This document shows, one piece after another, positions 1 to 13,969 of a stretch of DNA of 64,000 bases. The DNA is taken from the NCBI GenBank assembly GCA_005656395.1, contig SRSI01000010.1:1116001-1180000 (forward strand). The letters run 5' to 3'. Source of the stretch: Strongyloides papillosus. Its lineage: Eukaryota; Nematoda; Chromadorea; Rhabditida; Strongyloididae. The position numbers were made by a program, and so were the translations under genes. The notes under the pieces were generated by a model. The model searched no databases and was not told the origin of the DNA. It worked only from the letters and a program-made list of their open reading frames with translations. Position 1 is the first letter of the stretch. Every line of letters begins with the position of its first letter.

Positions 1-3000
1 AACGTGTATTTTCAATGGCATTCCATTAGATTCCATTCTTGAAGATGTGTTTACAGTATCTCCAAATAGACAATATCTTGGCATTTTTGATCCAACAACA
101 CCGGCAACAACACTTCCTGAATGCATACCAATTCTTAACTTCAATTGTTCTTTTGGTCTATGACGAATAACAAAAGTTTTTACTTTATGTAATAATGCTA
201 AAGACATTTGAGCTATTTGTGAAGCATGATCATCTCTTCTTTCAGGAAGTCCAGATACAACCATATATGCATCTCCAATTGTTTCTACCTTATATACTTT
301 AAAATTATCCACAACTCCATCAAATGCTAAATAGAGGTCATTAAGCAAGGTAACAACTTGCATAGGTGTTGATACAGATGATAATGATGTAAAACCAACA
401 ATATCAGAAAAATAAATTGTAACACAATCATATGATTCTGCCTGCACAGAATTTCCTGCTATTAATTGTACTGCAACTGATGGAGGTAAAAGTTGGTGTA
501 ACAATTCCTCAACCTTTTTCTTTTCAGCCAAGTATTCTTGGGTTCTTTCTTCAACTAATGATTCTAAGTTATTTGCATATTGTTCCATACGCTTTAATAA
601 ATTATCAACAAGATTTGTTGTTTCATTGTCTTTATTAAGTGATCCTGCAATTTTACGTATTTCTGAAAATTCAGGTCTATCCATTGGATTTTCACTCCAA
701 CACCTTTGCATTAATGCCGTCAGCTGTTCCATACTCTCTGGTTTTGAAGGCCCACCTTCTTCATTTGGAACTTCATCGAGTAATATCGGTCTATAAACTT
801 CCTTTCCTATAGCTGGACCTTTAAAAACTTGCTCATATATGAATTTAGGATCTGCTGATTCATCACCTCTATAAAATGGTCCACATCTATAAACAACTTC
901 ATGAGCTATTAAACCGAATGAGTAAACATCTCCCTTTTGTGTACCACCTCTCGGTGGATTTGGCAATCTTAAAAGCTCTGGTGCAGTATACATAAATTTT
1001 TTCCAATATTCATGTGAATCATCTTTTTCTTGACTAATTTCTTCATAAGCTCTTAATTCATTTAATCCATAATCAGTAATTTTTAATACAAAACGAGAAT
1101 CAACAACGCAATTACTTGGTTTTAATCGTCCATGTGATCTGATTTCTGAATGGTGCAAGAAATTCATCCCTTTAACTAAATCATGAAGAAGAGAAAATTT
1201 CATCATTGTATCTAATTTTATCTTTTCATCTTCCAAAATATCTTCAAGTGATCCACGTTGACAATATTCTGTTACTATACAATAATTTGGAGCATCTACA
1301 CAAGCACCCATAACACGAATAATGTGATCATGTGAATATTCACGTATTCTTTTAAATTCCATTAATGTATCTCTAGATAACTCTAATTTTGGATATTTTA
1401 CAGGATCTATTTTAAGCATTTTTACTGCAGCTGTTTGTCCTTTGTAATAAGCATATCTTATAAATATTTTAGAATTATTTGTCATATGTATTGTTTCAAC
1501 AGAACCTCCACTTTTAATAGAACCATTTGAATACTGAATTGATAATTTACGATTCTTAAAACTAAAACCACCGTTTCCATATTCTAAATCTTCTGAATGT
1601 GTTGGAAGTTTTTTGTTTACTGTTTCTACTGGCGAAGAAGGATGATTTTCATCATAAGTCTATAAAAAAACAAATATTTTAAATTAATATATTGAAAAAA
1701 CATACTCCATTATTTAAATCTAATACTTTATCACTTGTTGGAGAACTTTTTTTCCTTGTGAATAATGACAATTTTCTATCAAAAATCATTGCAGATATTT
1801 TCCTTGTTGCCCCAGAAGAACTACTTCTCTGTAATAATAAATTTAATATGAATAAAGTATAATTTTTAAAATTTTAAATAATAATGAAAGCTCTAGATAT
1901 TATTTAATTTAATGCAACAGTTACTGGAAATGTAATTTAATATAATTATTTTCAATATTAATAACTAAATATAGAACCTATTTTATTTAATTATATGAAT
2001 TAACATGTAGAAAGACATAAATAAATTACTATATTTAAGCAAACCCACATATAATTTTATTCTTTATTTAATTAAAATATTAGAATCATACTTTTTTAGT
2101 AGTACGATATCCATATTTCAAAATAAAGTAATTTAAATTATGAGAAGATCACATTGTTTAGAACTTAAAACACAGACTAACTTAAAATCAAACAGTTAAA
2201 AGTTAAATAATAAGGACAAAATACATAAATGTGGTAAGAACTTAAAATGGAATTATAAACATCTACACCTACCAATCGTTGTCTCATGTTCATATATTCC
2301 GGATCTTCGTCAGTAAACTTAAAGAAATATGTTAAAATAATAAAACAAATTGATGTGAACATATTATATTGCATATACATATTATTTTTAGATTATGTTA
2401 TATGTATTGTAATAAGTATATATTACACATTCATTCCATAACAAATCAAATAAATTAGTAGTAAAAATTAAATAAAAATTTTTTTAAATAAATTACCTTA
2501 TCACTATTTACTGAACCATTACTATTGATTCTTAATAAAGCATCATGTTGATCTGCGTTTGGATCATTATATAAAACTGCCTTATGCGACTTATTCTTTT
2601 TCTTAAATTGCTTCTTTTCATGAGATTCAGAATTCTTTGATTTTAACTCTTCCCATCGTATTTTCCATGACATTGCAGCTATTTCTTTTTCAAGACGATA
2701 TCTTCTATAGAAAAATATAAATGCTGCGGCTAGGAAGATAATCACTACAATAGCAGCAACCAAAAGATGTGGATAATATTTTTCTCCATTATTACATAGA
2801 GAATTGTCCCAACCACAAACAGGTGAATCTTTTGGTGGTGATCCACCAACCCAATGAAAATCTGAAACTTTTTTAAGTTCATTCTTGTTTCCAGAATAAT
2901 ATGCAACTTCAACAAATTTACGTTCTTTCGGATCTAAATCTAACAATGAATAATCAGAATACCTATCTCCATTTTTATCAATGCTAACATTTCCAGTTAT

Positions 3001-3539
3001 TCCTTTAAATGTTATACCCCACATTTTATTTGTAATATGTTTACCACTTCTAGCATCTTTTCCCTCAGAAATTGTCTTATTTAAAGCAATAGCATAAAGA
3101 AGAACGGCATCATAAAAAGCACTAATAAAATTATTCATTTCATATTCTTTACCCGTTATATTTTTATAATTATAAACTTCTTCTGCTCGTTTTTTAACTT
3201 TTTTCTCAAAATCGTCATACTCTGCCATTGCAGACCGTCGTAATGAGATTGTTTTTAATGCTTTATATGCCTGTTCTGCTATTTCGTTATTCTTAGGATT
3301 TGTATCATTACTCCTTAACCATGGTTGCTCAGCATGTGAACTAGAAATAATAAATATAAAAAATATAATACATACTTAGAAAAATAAAGTAATAATAAAT
3401 ATTTTTTTTTCTATTTTCTCTTACCCGGTAGAAACATCAATATTTATAAATACATACTCTCCAGATTGTGTCATTCCTAAATCATATGCAGCTAACATTA
3501 TATCACGGACTGTGTCTGGACTGGCACAAAGAATAATAA
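1..3539 (-). CDS. gcy-28: Receptor-type guanylyl cyclase, shared exons (partial at window edge)
   Basis: Makes cGMP from GTP at the plasma membrane when an extracellular ligand binds. Five exons joined by hand: 3539-3425, 3340-2497, 2317-2273, 1828-1706 and 1659 to beyond base 1. The first opens with [13 protein letters not shown] and continues the ANF-receptor ectodomain. The second ends the ectodomain and holds one membrane helix ([19 protein letters not shown]) followed by the family signature SWKIRWEEL. The last holds the kinase-homology domain: lysine in [14 protein letters not shown] in place of HRDLKxxN, and DYG in place of DFG, so a pseudokinase as usual for the family. Then come a coiled-coil linker ([16 protein letters not shown]) and the cyclase domain with [11 protein letters not shown] and [13 protein letters not shown]. 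The extreme C terminus lies outside the window. Receptor cyclase identity is certain; gcy-28 rests on overall architecture and on alternative heads and is less sure. Confidence 0.93.
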
Positions 3540-3642
3540 CTAAAATTAAAATTATTAGAATATTATTATTAATCTTATAAATATATTTTTATGTTATATT
3601 TTTTATATATATTTTTTCATAAATAAAATTATTTATTCCAAC

Positions 3643-4393
3643 CTTTTGAAATAAAAGAAGCAGCTTTAAGATTTTTAATATGCTGCTGAAAAAGAATTTT
3701 TTTATCAATTGTATACTCATTAAAAGTTCTACTTGAATGATCTTCTCCAAATTTATCAGATCTTATATTATTTTTCATTGCTTTTAATGTAAAATAACAT
3801 TCACTTTTACCAATACCTAAAGTTTGATTTTCCTGCTCATGAAAATAAAAAAATAATTTTTTAGCTTGTATTGGCATAACTTGATCAAATACAGAACCTA
3901 ACCTTGCATTAGACTCAGTCAATCGTGTTAACAATGGAAATTGTTCCCTATTACTAAATATATCAACTTTTGCTGAAGTGGAAAAAACAGGAACACCTAA
4001 ATTCCAAAAAACAGAAAACCTTGCTATAGGTGCTAAACCATATACATATGGTAATCCCATAACTGCATCAACTTTTTTGGCACAATATCTATCTATAACA
4101 CGTTGAGGACCTATAGCATCACTATTTTCAGTATCAACATAAGTTAATCTAAAAAAATTCGCTGGCAATAACTTTTTATCATAATATATATCTTCTAACA
4201 CTACATCAAAAACAGGTTTTGATTTAAGCATATCTAAACCGTATGGGTTTGTTTTTTTATTTGTTCCATCTTTAGGTAAAGCAACAACAATATCAATAGG
4301 AGAAACTTTGGAATAAGAAAATTTTATAGAATTAACAATTCCATAATTTTTTATTACAGTTACAGATATTATAAATAAAATTGAAGATAACAT
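3643..4393 (-). CDS. Alternative ectodomain module A of the receptor guanylyl cyclase (proximal)
   Basis: Single exon of about 250 codons with its own ATG at 4393 and a hydrophobic N terminus acting as signal peptide (MLSSILFIISVTVI). It carries the first half of an ANF-receptor-type ligand-binding fold: VVALPKDG, SKPVFDVVLEDI, ENSDAIGPQRVIDRY, DAVMGLPYVYGLAPIAR and GVPVFSTSAKVD. There is no second half, membrane helix or cyclase after it. The frame stops 12 bases past a phase-1 donor, AAAAG|GTTGGA, and this phase fits the shared acceptor at 3539, giving ...[12 protein letters not shown]. The donor is weaker than those of the other modules (GTTGGA against GTATGT or GTAAGT). The SDAIGP segment makes it closest to module C. 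Confidence 0.85.
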
Positions 4394-7134
4394 AGTAATA
4401 TATAGAATAAATATGAAGAAATTGGATTCTTATGACTTCATGTATTTTTAATATCAAGATAGAATAATATATTAGTATTTTTAAAAAAAAATGATAAATG
4501 GTCCTAAATAAAGTTGAGATTATTGACTAAAATAACGATGCAAGAATGCTAATATAAAAAAATTTTTAAAAGAATTAAGGTTGCAATTTTTTTAAATATT
4601 TTTTAAATATTATATTAAATATGTGAATTGTGCACAATTGGCATACCAATATTGGAAATAAGTAAAAATAGTTTATTTAAAATATAATAACTGTTAATAG
4701 TAATAGATAAGTAGATATATGAAAATTAAGAGTGTATTGTCTAGTAATATAGATATTTTCCAAAATAATGATTGTTCTTTCTTTCTGAGCAATAAAGAAA
4801 AATAAAATATAAAGAAAAAAGTATGAGGAATCTATAATTCCCAATCGTAAAATAAAAAAACCACTGAGTAAAAAATAAAATTTTAGAATGTTTCTAAAAA
4901 AATATTGCCATTTTATAATTAAAAATATATGTTGCAAGAGTAGTTAGTAAAAGTTAATATAAACTTAGAACCAAAGATGAAATTGTATCCTTATATAAAG
5001 TAAAATGTATTATATATAAAAATAGTTTAATATAAAACTAGCAAAAGGAAATTTATAAGACTTTTTAATAATAATGAGAATTGCATTTCATATAATAAAT
5101 TTTTAATAAAACTATGCAAATAAATATTTATGGGTTTCATAAATAGAGTAAAAATTAAAATATATTTTTATTAATAAGAAATTATTTTTCACCTTTTTGT
5201 GGCATTAATAAAATAATTATAAAAAAAGAACCGTTCATAATATATAAGAATATATGCATCGATAATTTTTAATTAACAGAGTAAACAAATTTGTTCAACT
5301 AACAATTCGTGTTTATCCTTACTTTTCTATAAAAAAAATTAGCCAATAAGTGTTAACTACTTTCATGTATATCTCAAAAAAAATTAAAATTTCGAGTTTG
5401 ATTGAACAATAACAATAATAATAATATAAATGTTATCTTTTTTTTAATTATATGTCAGTATAGTTCCTAAAAAAGGAATAAAAAGTACGAAGAATAAGAT
5501 TAGTTTGGAAAAGTAACAATATTAAATATGATTAAATAACTTTGTTTTATATCTATTAAATAAATAACTAGGAAATTATGTTTTAAAAATTGTAAAATAA
5601 ACTAAAATATAATAAAAATTAAAATAAATTGAAAGTACAATAAGGAATTTACTTTAATCATAATATTCTGAGATTTTAGAGATTATAGTATAAACGAGAA
5701 AAAAATTATCTTAAATTTTTTGCAAAAGTATTACTTGAGATTTAGATAAACAAGTAAATGACAAATTCAAATTATGGCATAACTTGTAACATTTCTAATC
5801 TACGATAAAAAAATATTATATTATTTTCCCAATAATTTTCAAAACAATAAATGATACAAACAAATTTTAGTCATTTTATTCATTCACAATTAAATTTGTC
5901 TTCAGTCAATTTCTTATATAATGAAGCCATTTTAAATATCCTGATTATAAAATTAACATTTTTAAAATAATTATTAAGCGCTCTTAATGATAACTTTTCG
6001 TTAAAATGTAATGTCTTAAACTCTAAAAATATCATAGAAATATAACATAAAATATATTCTTACTGACAAATGTTTATGCTAATTTAAATAATAAATAAAA
6101 TTGACAGCCAAATATATAGTAATATTACATTCTTTTAAGAATTATAATTAATAAAAATATAAAAAAACAATGATATAAGCTTTATTAATATTAGAAGATT
6201 AGAATAAATGAAACAATTAGATACAAAAGAAATAGTTTATACACATAATAAAAAATTTATATATAATGTAACATCAAAATTGTTATCATAAAAATGAAAA
6301 TACAAAACCAATGCTTTAGCTATAAAAATTTTATAAAAAAACATTTGGCTATTATTATTTAATACAAAAAAGAAATACGATAAATTTTTTTCTCATTTTT
6401 TGCATAAAATTTACTTTAAAAGCTAATGTATTTATTTTTTCTAAAAAAATAATTTAATAAAATGTTATAACAATAAATTACAAGAAAAATAATTTATAGG
6501 GTTTAATTATTAAACTATAAATAGAAACTTGACAACAAATTATGGTACTGTAATATAATATTGTACTTTACAAGATGGCTTTTGAATAAATAAAATTGAT
6601 AAAATTAATAAACTTCATATCTCAGCATCTATCATAACTTTAAATATTCTCTTTTACAATGTGTGTCTAAAAATTTGTTCTAATAAAAAATGCTTATACT
6701 TGTTAAATTGGAAATATATTAGATGATGATTGGTTTTTTAAATTTTTATTTTACAACACTTTACTTACTTTAATTATAGTGCATCAAATTGAATGAAATA
6801 TTTCATATGTGAACAAAAAAGGAAAATGCCAAGAAGCCTTATTTATATATTTTTTGTTAGTCAAATTTGTGTTTAGATATTTCGAAATTTTAAAATATAT
6901 TATTTTTATGATAAAAAAATAAATTAATGAAAAAGTGTATAAATGAAAATATTATATTATCATCAAATGATAAATAGTAAAGTTTTAATCTACCATTAAT
7001 TTTGGAAAATATTTATTTATCTTTTAATCCCCATTGTTTATATCTAAAATTTATTTATGTATTTTTATAAATTTTATGTATATATGTTATATATATCCGA
7101 CACATGTAATAAAAAATTTAGATTTAAAACATAC
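4394..7134 (-). other. Intron/promoter DNA between modules A and B
   Basis: Very AT-rich, with homopolymer and AT runs. No convincing exon, RNA gene or repeat was seen. If module B is spliced to the shared exon this stretch is intron. It would also contain the start site and control sequences of module A. Confidence 0.5.
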
Positions 7135-8014
7135 CGTTAGCATATGTGGAACCCAATTTTAACCAATTTTTAAGATCAGTTTGTGATACATTATTGTCTT
7201 CATCAAATGCCAACGATGGTGCAGACATTTTCCAGACATCTTTGAAATGTTGATTTTTAGAAGTAAAATAAGATTTAATAGCATAAAGACTGAAATAACA
7301 ATATGAACTTATTTCAGTTTCCCCTGAATCGCCAGACCCGTCTTTATATAGATGAAGTTTTTTATTGACAGCACGCTTTTTGTCATTGTAAATAAAAAAT
7401 AAATTTTTATAGCCTAAATTTGTTGAAATTGAAGGTATTGTTGTGTTTTTAATGACAGAAACATCCATATTTTCTATTGTTCTAGTTGTAGTATCTTGAT
7501 AAGCTACCAATTGATAAACAGAATCAGCCATTTGTGTAATTGATCCTTGCATTCTAATAAGGTAAGGATATATTTTTTTAGAACCTAATTGTGATATCAT
7601 ACCGGCTGTTGTTAATACCGGTACACCGTCTCCTAAAGCTGGTGAAACTTTTGCTACCGTTGCTAATGAATAAAAATCAGCAAATCCAAAAATTACATCA
7701 AGACGTTTTTCTGTATATGCTTGAACAACACCTTGAACAGCATATCTCTCAGCTAAAGATATATCTTGCCAATATCTAGAATCATGAGTTGTCACATTTA
7801 AAAAACCTTTTGGAACATATCCTTGTTCAACAGCATCATCTATTGCAATATCAATCACCGGTAAAGCTTTATTAATTGTTAAACGGAAATGATCAAATTC
7901 AGATTCTTTTGATGGCAAAACCAATAATGCATTAAATGGAAACTGATTCTTTTTTCTTACAATAGCTGACAATGAATTTACTACCAATACGTATAATACA
8001 ATTTTTAAATTCAT
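7135..8014 (-). CDS. Alternative ectodomain module B of the receptor guanylyl cyclase
   Basis: Single exon of about 293 codons. The ATG at 8014 is chosen because it directly starts a signal peptide (MNLKIVLYVLVVNSLSA); an in-frame ATG at 8080 would add 22 residues before it. The ligand-binding half reads NALLVLPSKESE, LPVIDIAIDDAVEQG, DVIFGFADFYSLATVAKV and GVPVLTTAGMISQLG, the usual order of the receptor-cyclase N-terminal lobe. The exon ends AAC G|GTATGT, phase 1, and the frame stops at once in the intron, so it must splice onward. The only suitable partner seen is the shared acceptor at 3539. It has more sequence between the lobe motifs and the splice site than module A, and it lacks the SDAIGP segment of A and C. 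Confidence 0.87.
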
Positions 8015-8080
8015 ATTTATTAGGAAGAAAAAATATTTAGTTAATAAGGAATATATATTTTTTTTATCAATATACCACAC

Positions 8081-11000
8081 AAGGGTAGAAATTTTGAAGA
8101 TATAATATATAACGTTTCAATGGAATAATTGAGTAATAAATATTTAGATATATTGATAATAATCACCAAATTATAGAGTGATAAATATATATATATATAC
8201 TGCTTAATACAAAAATAGCAATAAAATAGTTGTAATGATAACAGTTAACAAAATGAATGACTAGAATTCCTCAAATTACCACCAAATATATTTTGTTGAA
8301 AGATTTTGTCCAAAATAAAAATGTTTGTGAGTATATATAAAAAAATATATGGTTATTTAGAAGTGTTGGCGATACTATGTCACCATGTAGAATTCTGAAA
8401 TAGTTTTCTGTAAGGAAATAAAAAGTTTATAATTTTTACAAGTACTGTTATAAACATTGACAAATATTTATGATGTGATAACACTTAAAACCATTATTAC
8501 AAAGAAAGAATTGCCAAAAAATTTCCCCAACGAAAAATTAAATGAAAACGTTAATAATGATAAGCAGAAATATTATTTTAGTTACATTAACCAGAATATA
8601 TTGTTATTCTAGTTAGAAAGAATGTGATAGAGAAGTGATAGTAAAGATAATACATATCTATCTTTACTAAATCAACATAAATATTTTGCATATTTATGTA
8701 TACATATTATATTTTATTAGCAACTCCAAGTTTAATACAAAAGTCATGGAAAATAATGACGAAGGAAAATTCAATTCTTTCTACTATATCAAAGTTTGTT
8801 CAAAAAAAACAGTTAACTGTTGATAAGAATGACTAAGTATTTATAATTTGAAGTTTTCAAATTAAATAAAAAATTACTTTCTATTGATAAAAATGATTTA
8901 TACTTTTGTTTATATTCTTCTTTTAATGATAATTTTAAGAAATTTAAAAAAATAGGTTTTTAAAATTATATTATTTGTATATAATTAACTATATTAATTG
9001 ATACGGGTAAATTTTATGAAAGAAGTTTAAAAAATATAGAGTAGAAATTATCATAGCTATACTTTTAAACTAATATTTAGCTAAAAAAATAAATCAATTT
9101 CTAATAAAAATGTTTAATTCATTTAAAAATGAAAGAATGTAGAAAGAAAAAAGCAAAATATGTAATTGTGATAAGGTCTAAGCATATTAAAAGTCTGTGT
9201 AACGAAACGCTGAAAGGGTTATAATCATGATAGTTGTATTTTTATATTTTACTACATCTATTATAAAACACCATAAGGTTTCATAAATCAGGTGTTAAAA
9301 TCAACTACTTTATTAGACCGTTATTGATAATATCGCAATAGGTAATCTATTGCTAAAAATTATATTTCAATTTGCTTTTTTAAATTATAATTTGAAACTA
9401 TGAATGGAAAATATATAATAATAGTACTTTTTTAAATACGTATATGAAAAAATAAATGGTAGTAATTTGTAAAATAATTACGTTCTTTAAAATGTTGTGT
9501 ACATACTTCGAATATTTTAGCAATAACAAGCATTAGAAATAAGCAGAAATTAATACAAGTAATTCATCAAAAAACTTCTGATAAATTAATGCAATTATTT
9601 AAAGTACGCATAAATATGTGATGATATTTAAAATGTAAATAAAAAGTATAAGTGTCTTTTTTAATATTAAATTTTTTTTTTCAATTCATGAAACTATAAT
9701 ACTATTTTCTTCTTAAATTTTCTTTTGATATATAAGATGAGAAAAGGAAAATTTTTGAAACTTTACTAGCTACAATGGAATAACAGTGAAAAGGTAAACT
9801 GTACAATAATATAATAATTTTTTTATATAATAAAATTGTTCTAAATTTACAAATATTATGCATTGAAGCCAGTTTCCAAAGAATTAAAAAGTTAGACAGT
9901 GTCATAAAAAAATAAATGTATGTTAATGTATTCTATGTATATATAATAAACAAAATATCTAACATTTATATGATCAATTTTTTTTTAAATTACTTGTAAA
10001 CAATCAAATATAAAATTATCAATAACTCAAATAATAAAAAATAAACTACAAAAATTAATCTTTTAAAAATATCATTATTTAGATAAAAATTTTTTCCATC
10101 TATTGTATTTTAACACAAAATTTCACTTTCTTATTTATTTATTATAACCGCGTTGTTAAAATTTAGGCAGAAGATTAATAGAAGACAAAAGTTTAAGTGA
10201 AATATTTATAAAATATTAACTGTTTACCATACAGATTAAGAATGTAGATTTAATGTTAATTTAAAAGATGCAAAACATATTATAACTAATAAGGTTTTTA
10301 CAACGATAAATAATTTAATTTTAAGTATAGTATGTTAAAATACACAAAATATAATTTTAAAAACGTAACTTTTAAATTTTATCATCTGCAAGTATAATTT
10401 ATACAATCGATAAATCTCTATTTTAATTGAAAGATTATTTCTAAGATTATAAGCCATCAAGTAATACAACAATCATAAATTGTTATCCATTATATTCTAG
10501 AGGTCAACTAGACTAGGTAATATAATAACAAATATGTATAGTTTAACATTTATAATGTTGCTAATAAAGCAAACTACATAACATATAAAGATAATTAAAA
10601 AATTTGTAGAAATATAAAAATAACCCTGCTACAAGCAATACATGAGTCAAAAAAGAATTCCAAAAGTACTCTTGATAAGGGAATATGAGATTTTTAAGAT
10701 AGATTCATAATATAATATTAAAATTTTTAATAGATCTATTTTATTATTATACTGGTTTGTAAATAATAAGAAGCTGCCGATGTATGAATGTAGAGATGTG
10801 ATTAGTAGAAAAAGTAAATATTTAACAATATATAATCTTTAATATACATATATATAATATATTTATTAGAATGCCATAATAGATGCTTAAATTTTTTTGT
10901 AAAAAAATTGCCTTTAAATTTCAGTATTAAAATTATTTTTTAATAGTTTTTCATTAAAAAATTGAAATGACTGTGAATATTGTTAAAGAAAAGACATTAA

Positions 11001-13969
11001 TATTCTGGTTTCGTGTAACATTTTATTAATACTATAATTATTAAAATAGACGAATAATGATGGTTAGTAGAAAATAAAGATAATTTTTAAAATTATATGG
11101 TTATATATCAAATGGGTTTATAAAAGGAAATGGTTTGAGGAAATATTTTTAGTAAGTAATAAAGGATTTATGTTAAAAATATTTATTTATATACCAAAAA
11201 ATAGATATACGATGACTTAAGAAATCTATAAATTTATATTTTGATAAAAAGTTATTAGCATTAACAATTTAATGAGAAGATATTAAAGCATCGATTGATT
11301 AAAAAACAACAATGAGAATATAGAAATAACGTGATGAAAGAATAATATTTTAACATTAAAATTGGCATACTAAAATGATACATTAAAACAATTGATTTTT
11401 TGCAAAATCACACAACATCTATTTGTATAAATAATAGGCTACCAAGGATAATATAGAAAGGATGGCTACTTGACTATTTCACTAACATGAACTTTATCCC
11501 GATATCTCTTTGACTTTACATCAATTCTGCTTGCATTAAATATTCCATACGATAAGTATAGAAAAGTTATATAACCAAATATTCTTCTAATATATGTTTC
11601 CTATTGCTTATCTACAATATTTAAACTAACTTTGAATTAAAAATAAATAATATAAAATATTTAATACTCTAATAGAGAAATCAAATTTTGTAATAAATTA
11701 TTATTAAAGGCATAATTTGGCATACGACATATCTTTTACATTTTAACAATTTCCATTAAATATTTATAAATTAAGTTAGTGGCACTTTATTTTATGTACT
11801 TTTTTATATAAATATAAAGCGATATATTACTACCATATTGTTTCTAAATTAAAAAGCAACATTTTAATGAGAATACATATAAATATATATCTAAAAACCG
11901 ATATTACACTCTTAGTTCATTAAATTTTCATGAAAATAAATTTTTTCCTTATAGTATGTATAGAGATTTGTCAAATAAAAGGAATGCTTTGAATAAGCAA
12001 TTATAATTGGAAAAAATCGAGAAGAAAAATTCTTATTAAAAAAATTTTTTTTTATTAAAAATAATATCTAAGAATGTACTTAAAAGTAGGGAAAATGAAA
12101 CAACATTCATAGTTAATATGAAATATGAGAAATTTGGCAATGTTAGTAAATTAACAAAATATTACTATATATGTTGTAAAATTTTATGTTAAGACGGAGT
12201 ATTTTTATAATGATAAGGATACATAAAATGATACAGTTAAAAGGCAGTATATGATGGACAAATTGGTATTATAAGTGTTAATAACAAAAATATTTATGTT
12301 AAACGAAATGCAATAATTAAAGTTACTCCAAACCACGCTTGTATTAAATTTATATGTTTTCTACTATTTAACATGGTGTCCTATTGACTGTAATCTAGAA
12401 ATAAAAAACCTAAAATTAAATCTATAGTAATTAAACATGTGAAAATTATAAAAAAAATTATATTCTATTATAATAATGGAAAATATTTTCCTTCATTTCA
12501 GCTTTCTTCTATAATCATTATATTTTACCATTTTTAACTAGAAGTATATTAAATAAAAGTAAAGGGGAACATTTATATTATTAAAAAAAGACTTCATTTA
12601 TCAATAAAATAAAACATATCAATTTATATATATTATATATTTATATATATAATAAAAAGTGAAATGATAAGAAAAAAAATAATGCGGAAAAAATGCGAAC
12701 TAGAGGGAGTATTTGTTTAATAAAGACTAAGTTTGAATAGATTATAAAATAAAAAAAATGCTTTCATTTGGCATTGACAAAAAAATGAATAAATAAACAT
12801 GTAGTTAGCAAACACAATGAATATAAATCTTTGTTCTAGGATTGAATCAATTAGTTTTAAATAGAGATTATACTAAATTAGTATTTCAGTTAAAGCATAC
12901 ATATTAATTATAACATAAAAATAAAATAGCCTAAAAAATTTTAAAACGATAACGCCTTCAGTTTCAAATAAGCTATTTTTTTCGCTCTAATATTTAAATA
13001 TATATTTTTGAGTTATAATTATTAAGTTAAAAGTAGTAGAAGATGTATGTGCAAATACTTTATTCTTTAGATATTATCTAGAAAAATAATAAATTTGTCG
13101 ATAGGAAAATGTTGATCGTCCCATTTCTAACAATATTTTTGAATTTGGTTATAGAAAAATGATATGTACAAAAAATTTTAACTATATGTGTCCTACTGCT
13201 TACATAACAAAGCAAAAGCTTTACATTTTTATATTTAACTTCATAAACAAATATATAAAACGATTTATTAAAATTTTGAATAGCGTCAAAAGTATATGTT
13301 TTATGGTAAACTTTTAAAGTTTATAAAAAAAACATAACAGAATAATGTAAATAAGAAATGATAAAGAAATATATTTTCATTTTATTGATCTGATGATATT
13401 TTCAGAAACACGACGAATCAAATTTATTGTAAATATACATCTTCCTCAATTAATTGTAAAAAGCATTAATGTAGATAATTATACGTTAATTATGCCTTAT
13501 TATTTTAATAAAGTCAAAAAGTAATTATATTAGTAAGTAATGTTTATATATTTCAAAATATGTGCATGTATCACTAATTAAATATATATACCAACTTTAA
13601 ATTTAGCAAGCAGAAAAAAGCCTATTTGTAATTGTTTTTCAATCAAATACATCCTAATTTTACTGCATTAATGTGTCATATAAAAAAATTTATAGTTAAA
13701 ATATGATATTTTTCTATTAACATTATTTAAAAAATAGAAAAGAATATAAAAACATAATTTGCTTTAAATTTAAAATAATTGCAATTATATATAAATTAAT
13801 TGCTAAAATATATCGTAAAATCATTAAAATAATGATAATAATCATATATATACTACGATCTAAACATTATTATACATGTGTCAGATATAATGTTTCTCTT
13901 TATATTTAATTTTGTATGTGTGTGCAACGAAAATTAATAGTAATTTTTTATTATTTTATTAAAACATAC
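8081..13969 (-). other. Gene-free intron/promoter DNA between modules B and C
   Basis: Nearly 6 kb of extremely AT-rich sequence, including a short AT dinucleotide run near 8185. Short open frames occur only at the length expected by chance. I found no further ectodomain exon here on either strand, though a short, highly spliced one could be missed. Confidence 0.5.

Noticed and set aside
4677..4937. 86-codon hydrophobic open frame, minus strand
   Set aside because: Frames of this length are expected once or twice by chance at this base composition, and the sequence shows no motif or splice context.
7591..7779. Plus-strand frame inside ectodomain module B
   Set aside because: It is a shadow of the real minus-strand exon, which has clear ANF-receptor motifs.
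8180..8205. AT dinucleotide run as a meaningful repeat
   Set aside because: Short simple-sequence runs are common throughout this AT-rich DNA.
9702..9905. 67-codon minus-strand frame between modules B and C, considered as a fifth head
   Set aside because: No ectodomain motif and no phase-1 donor that fits.
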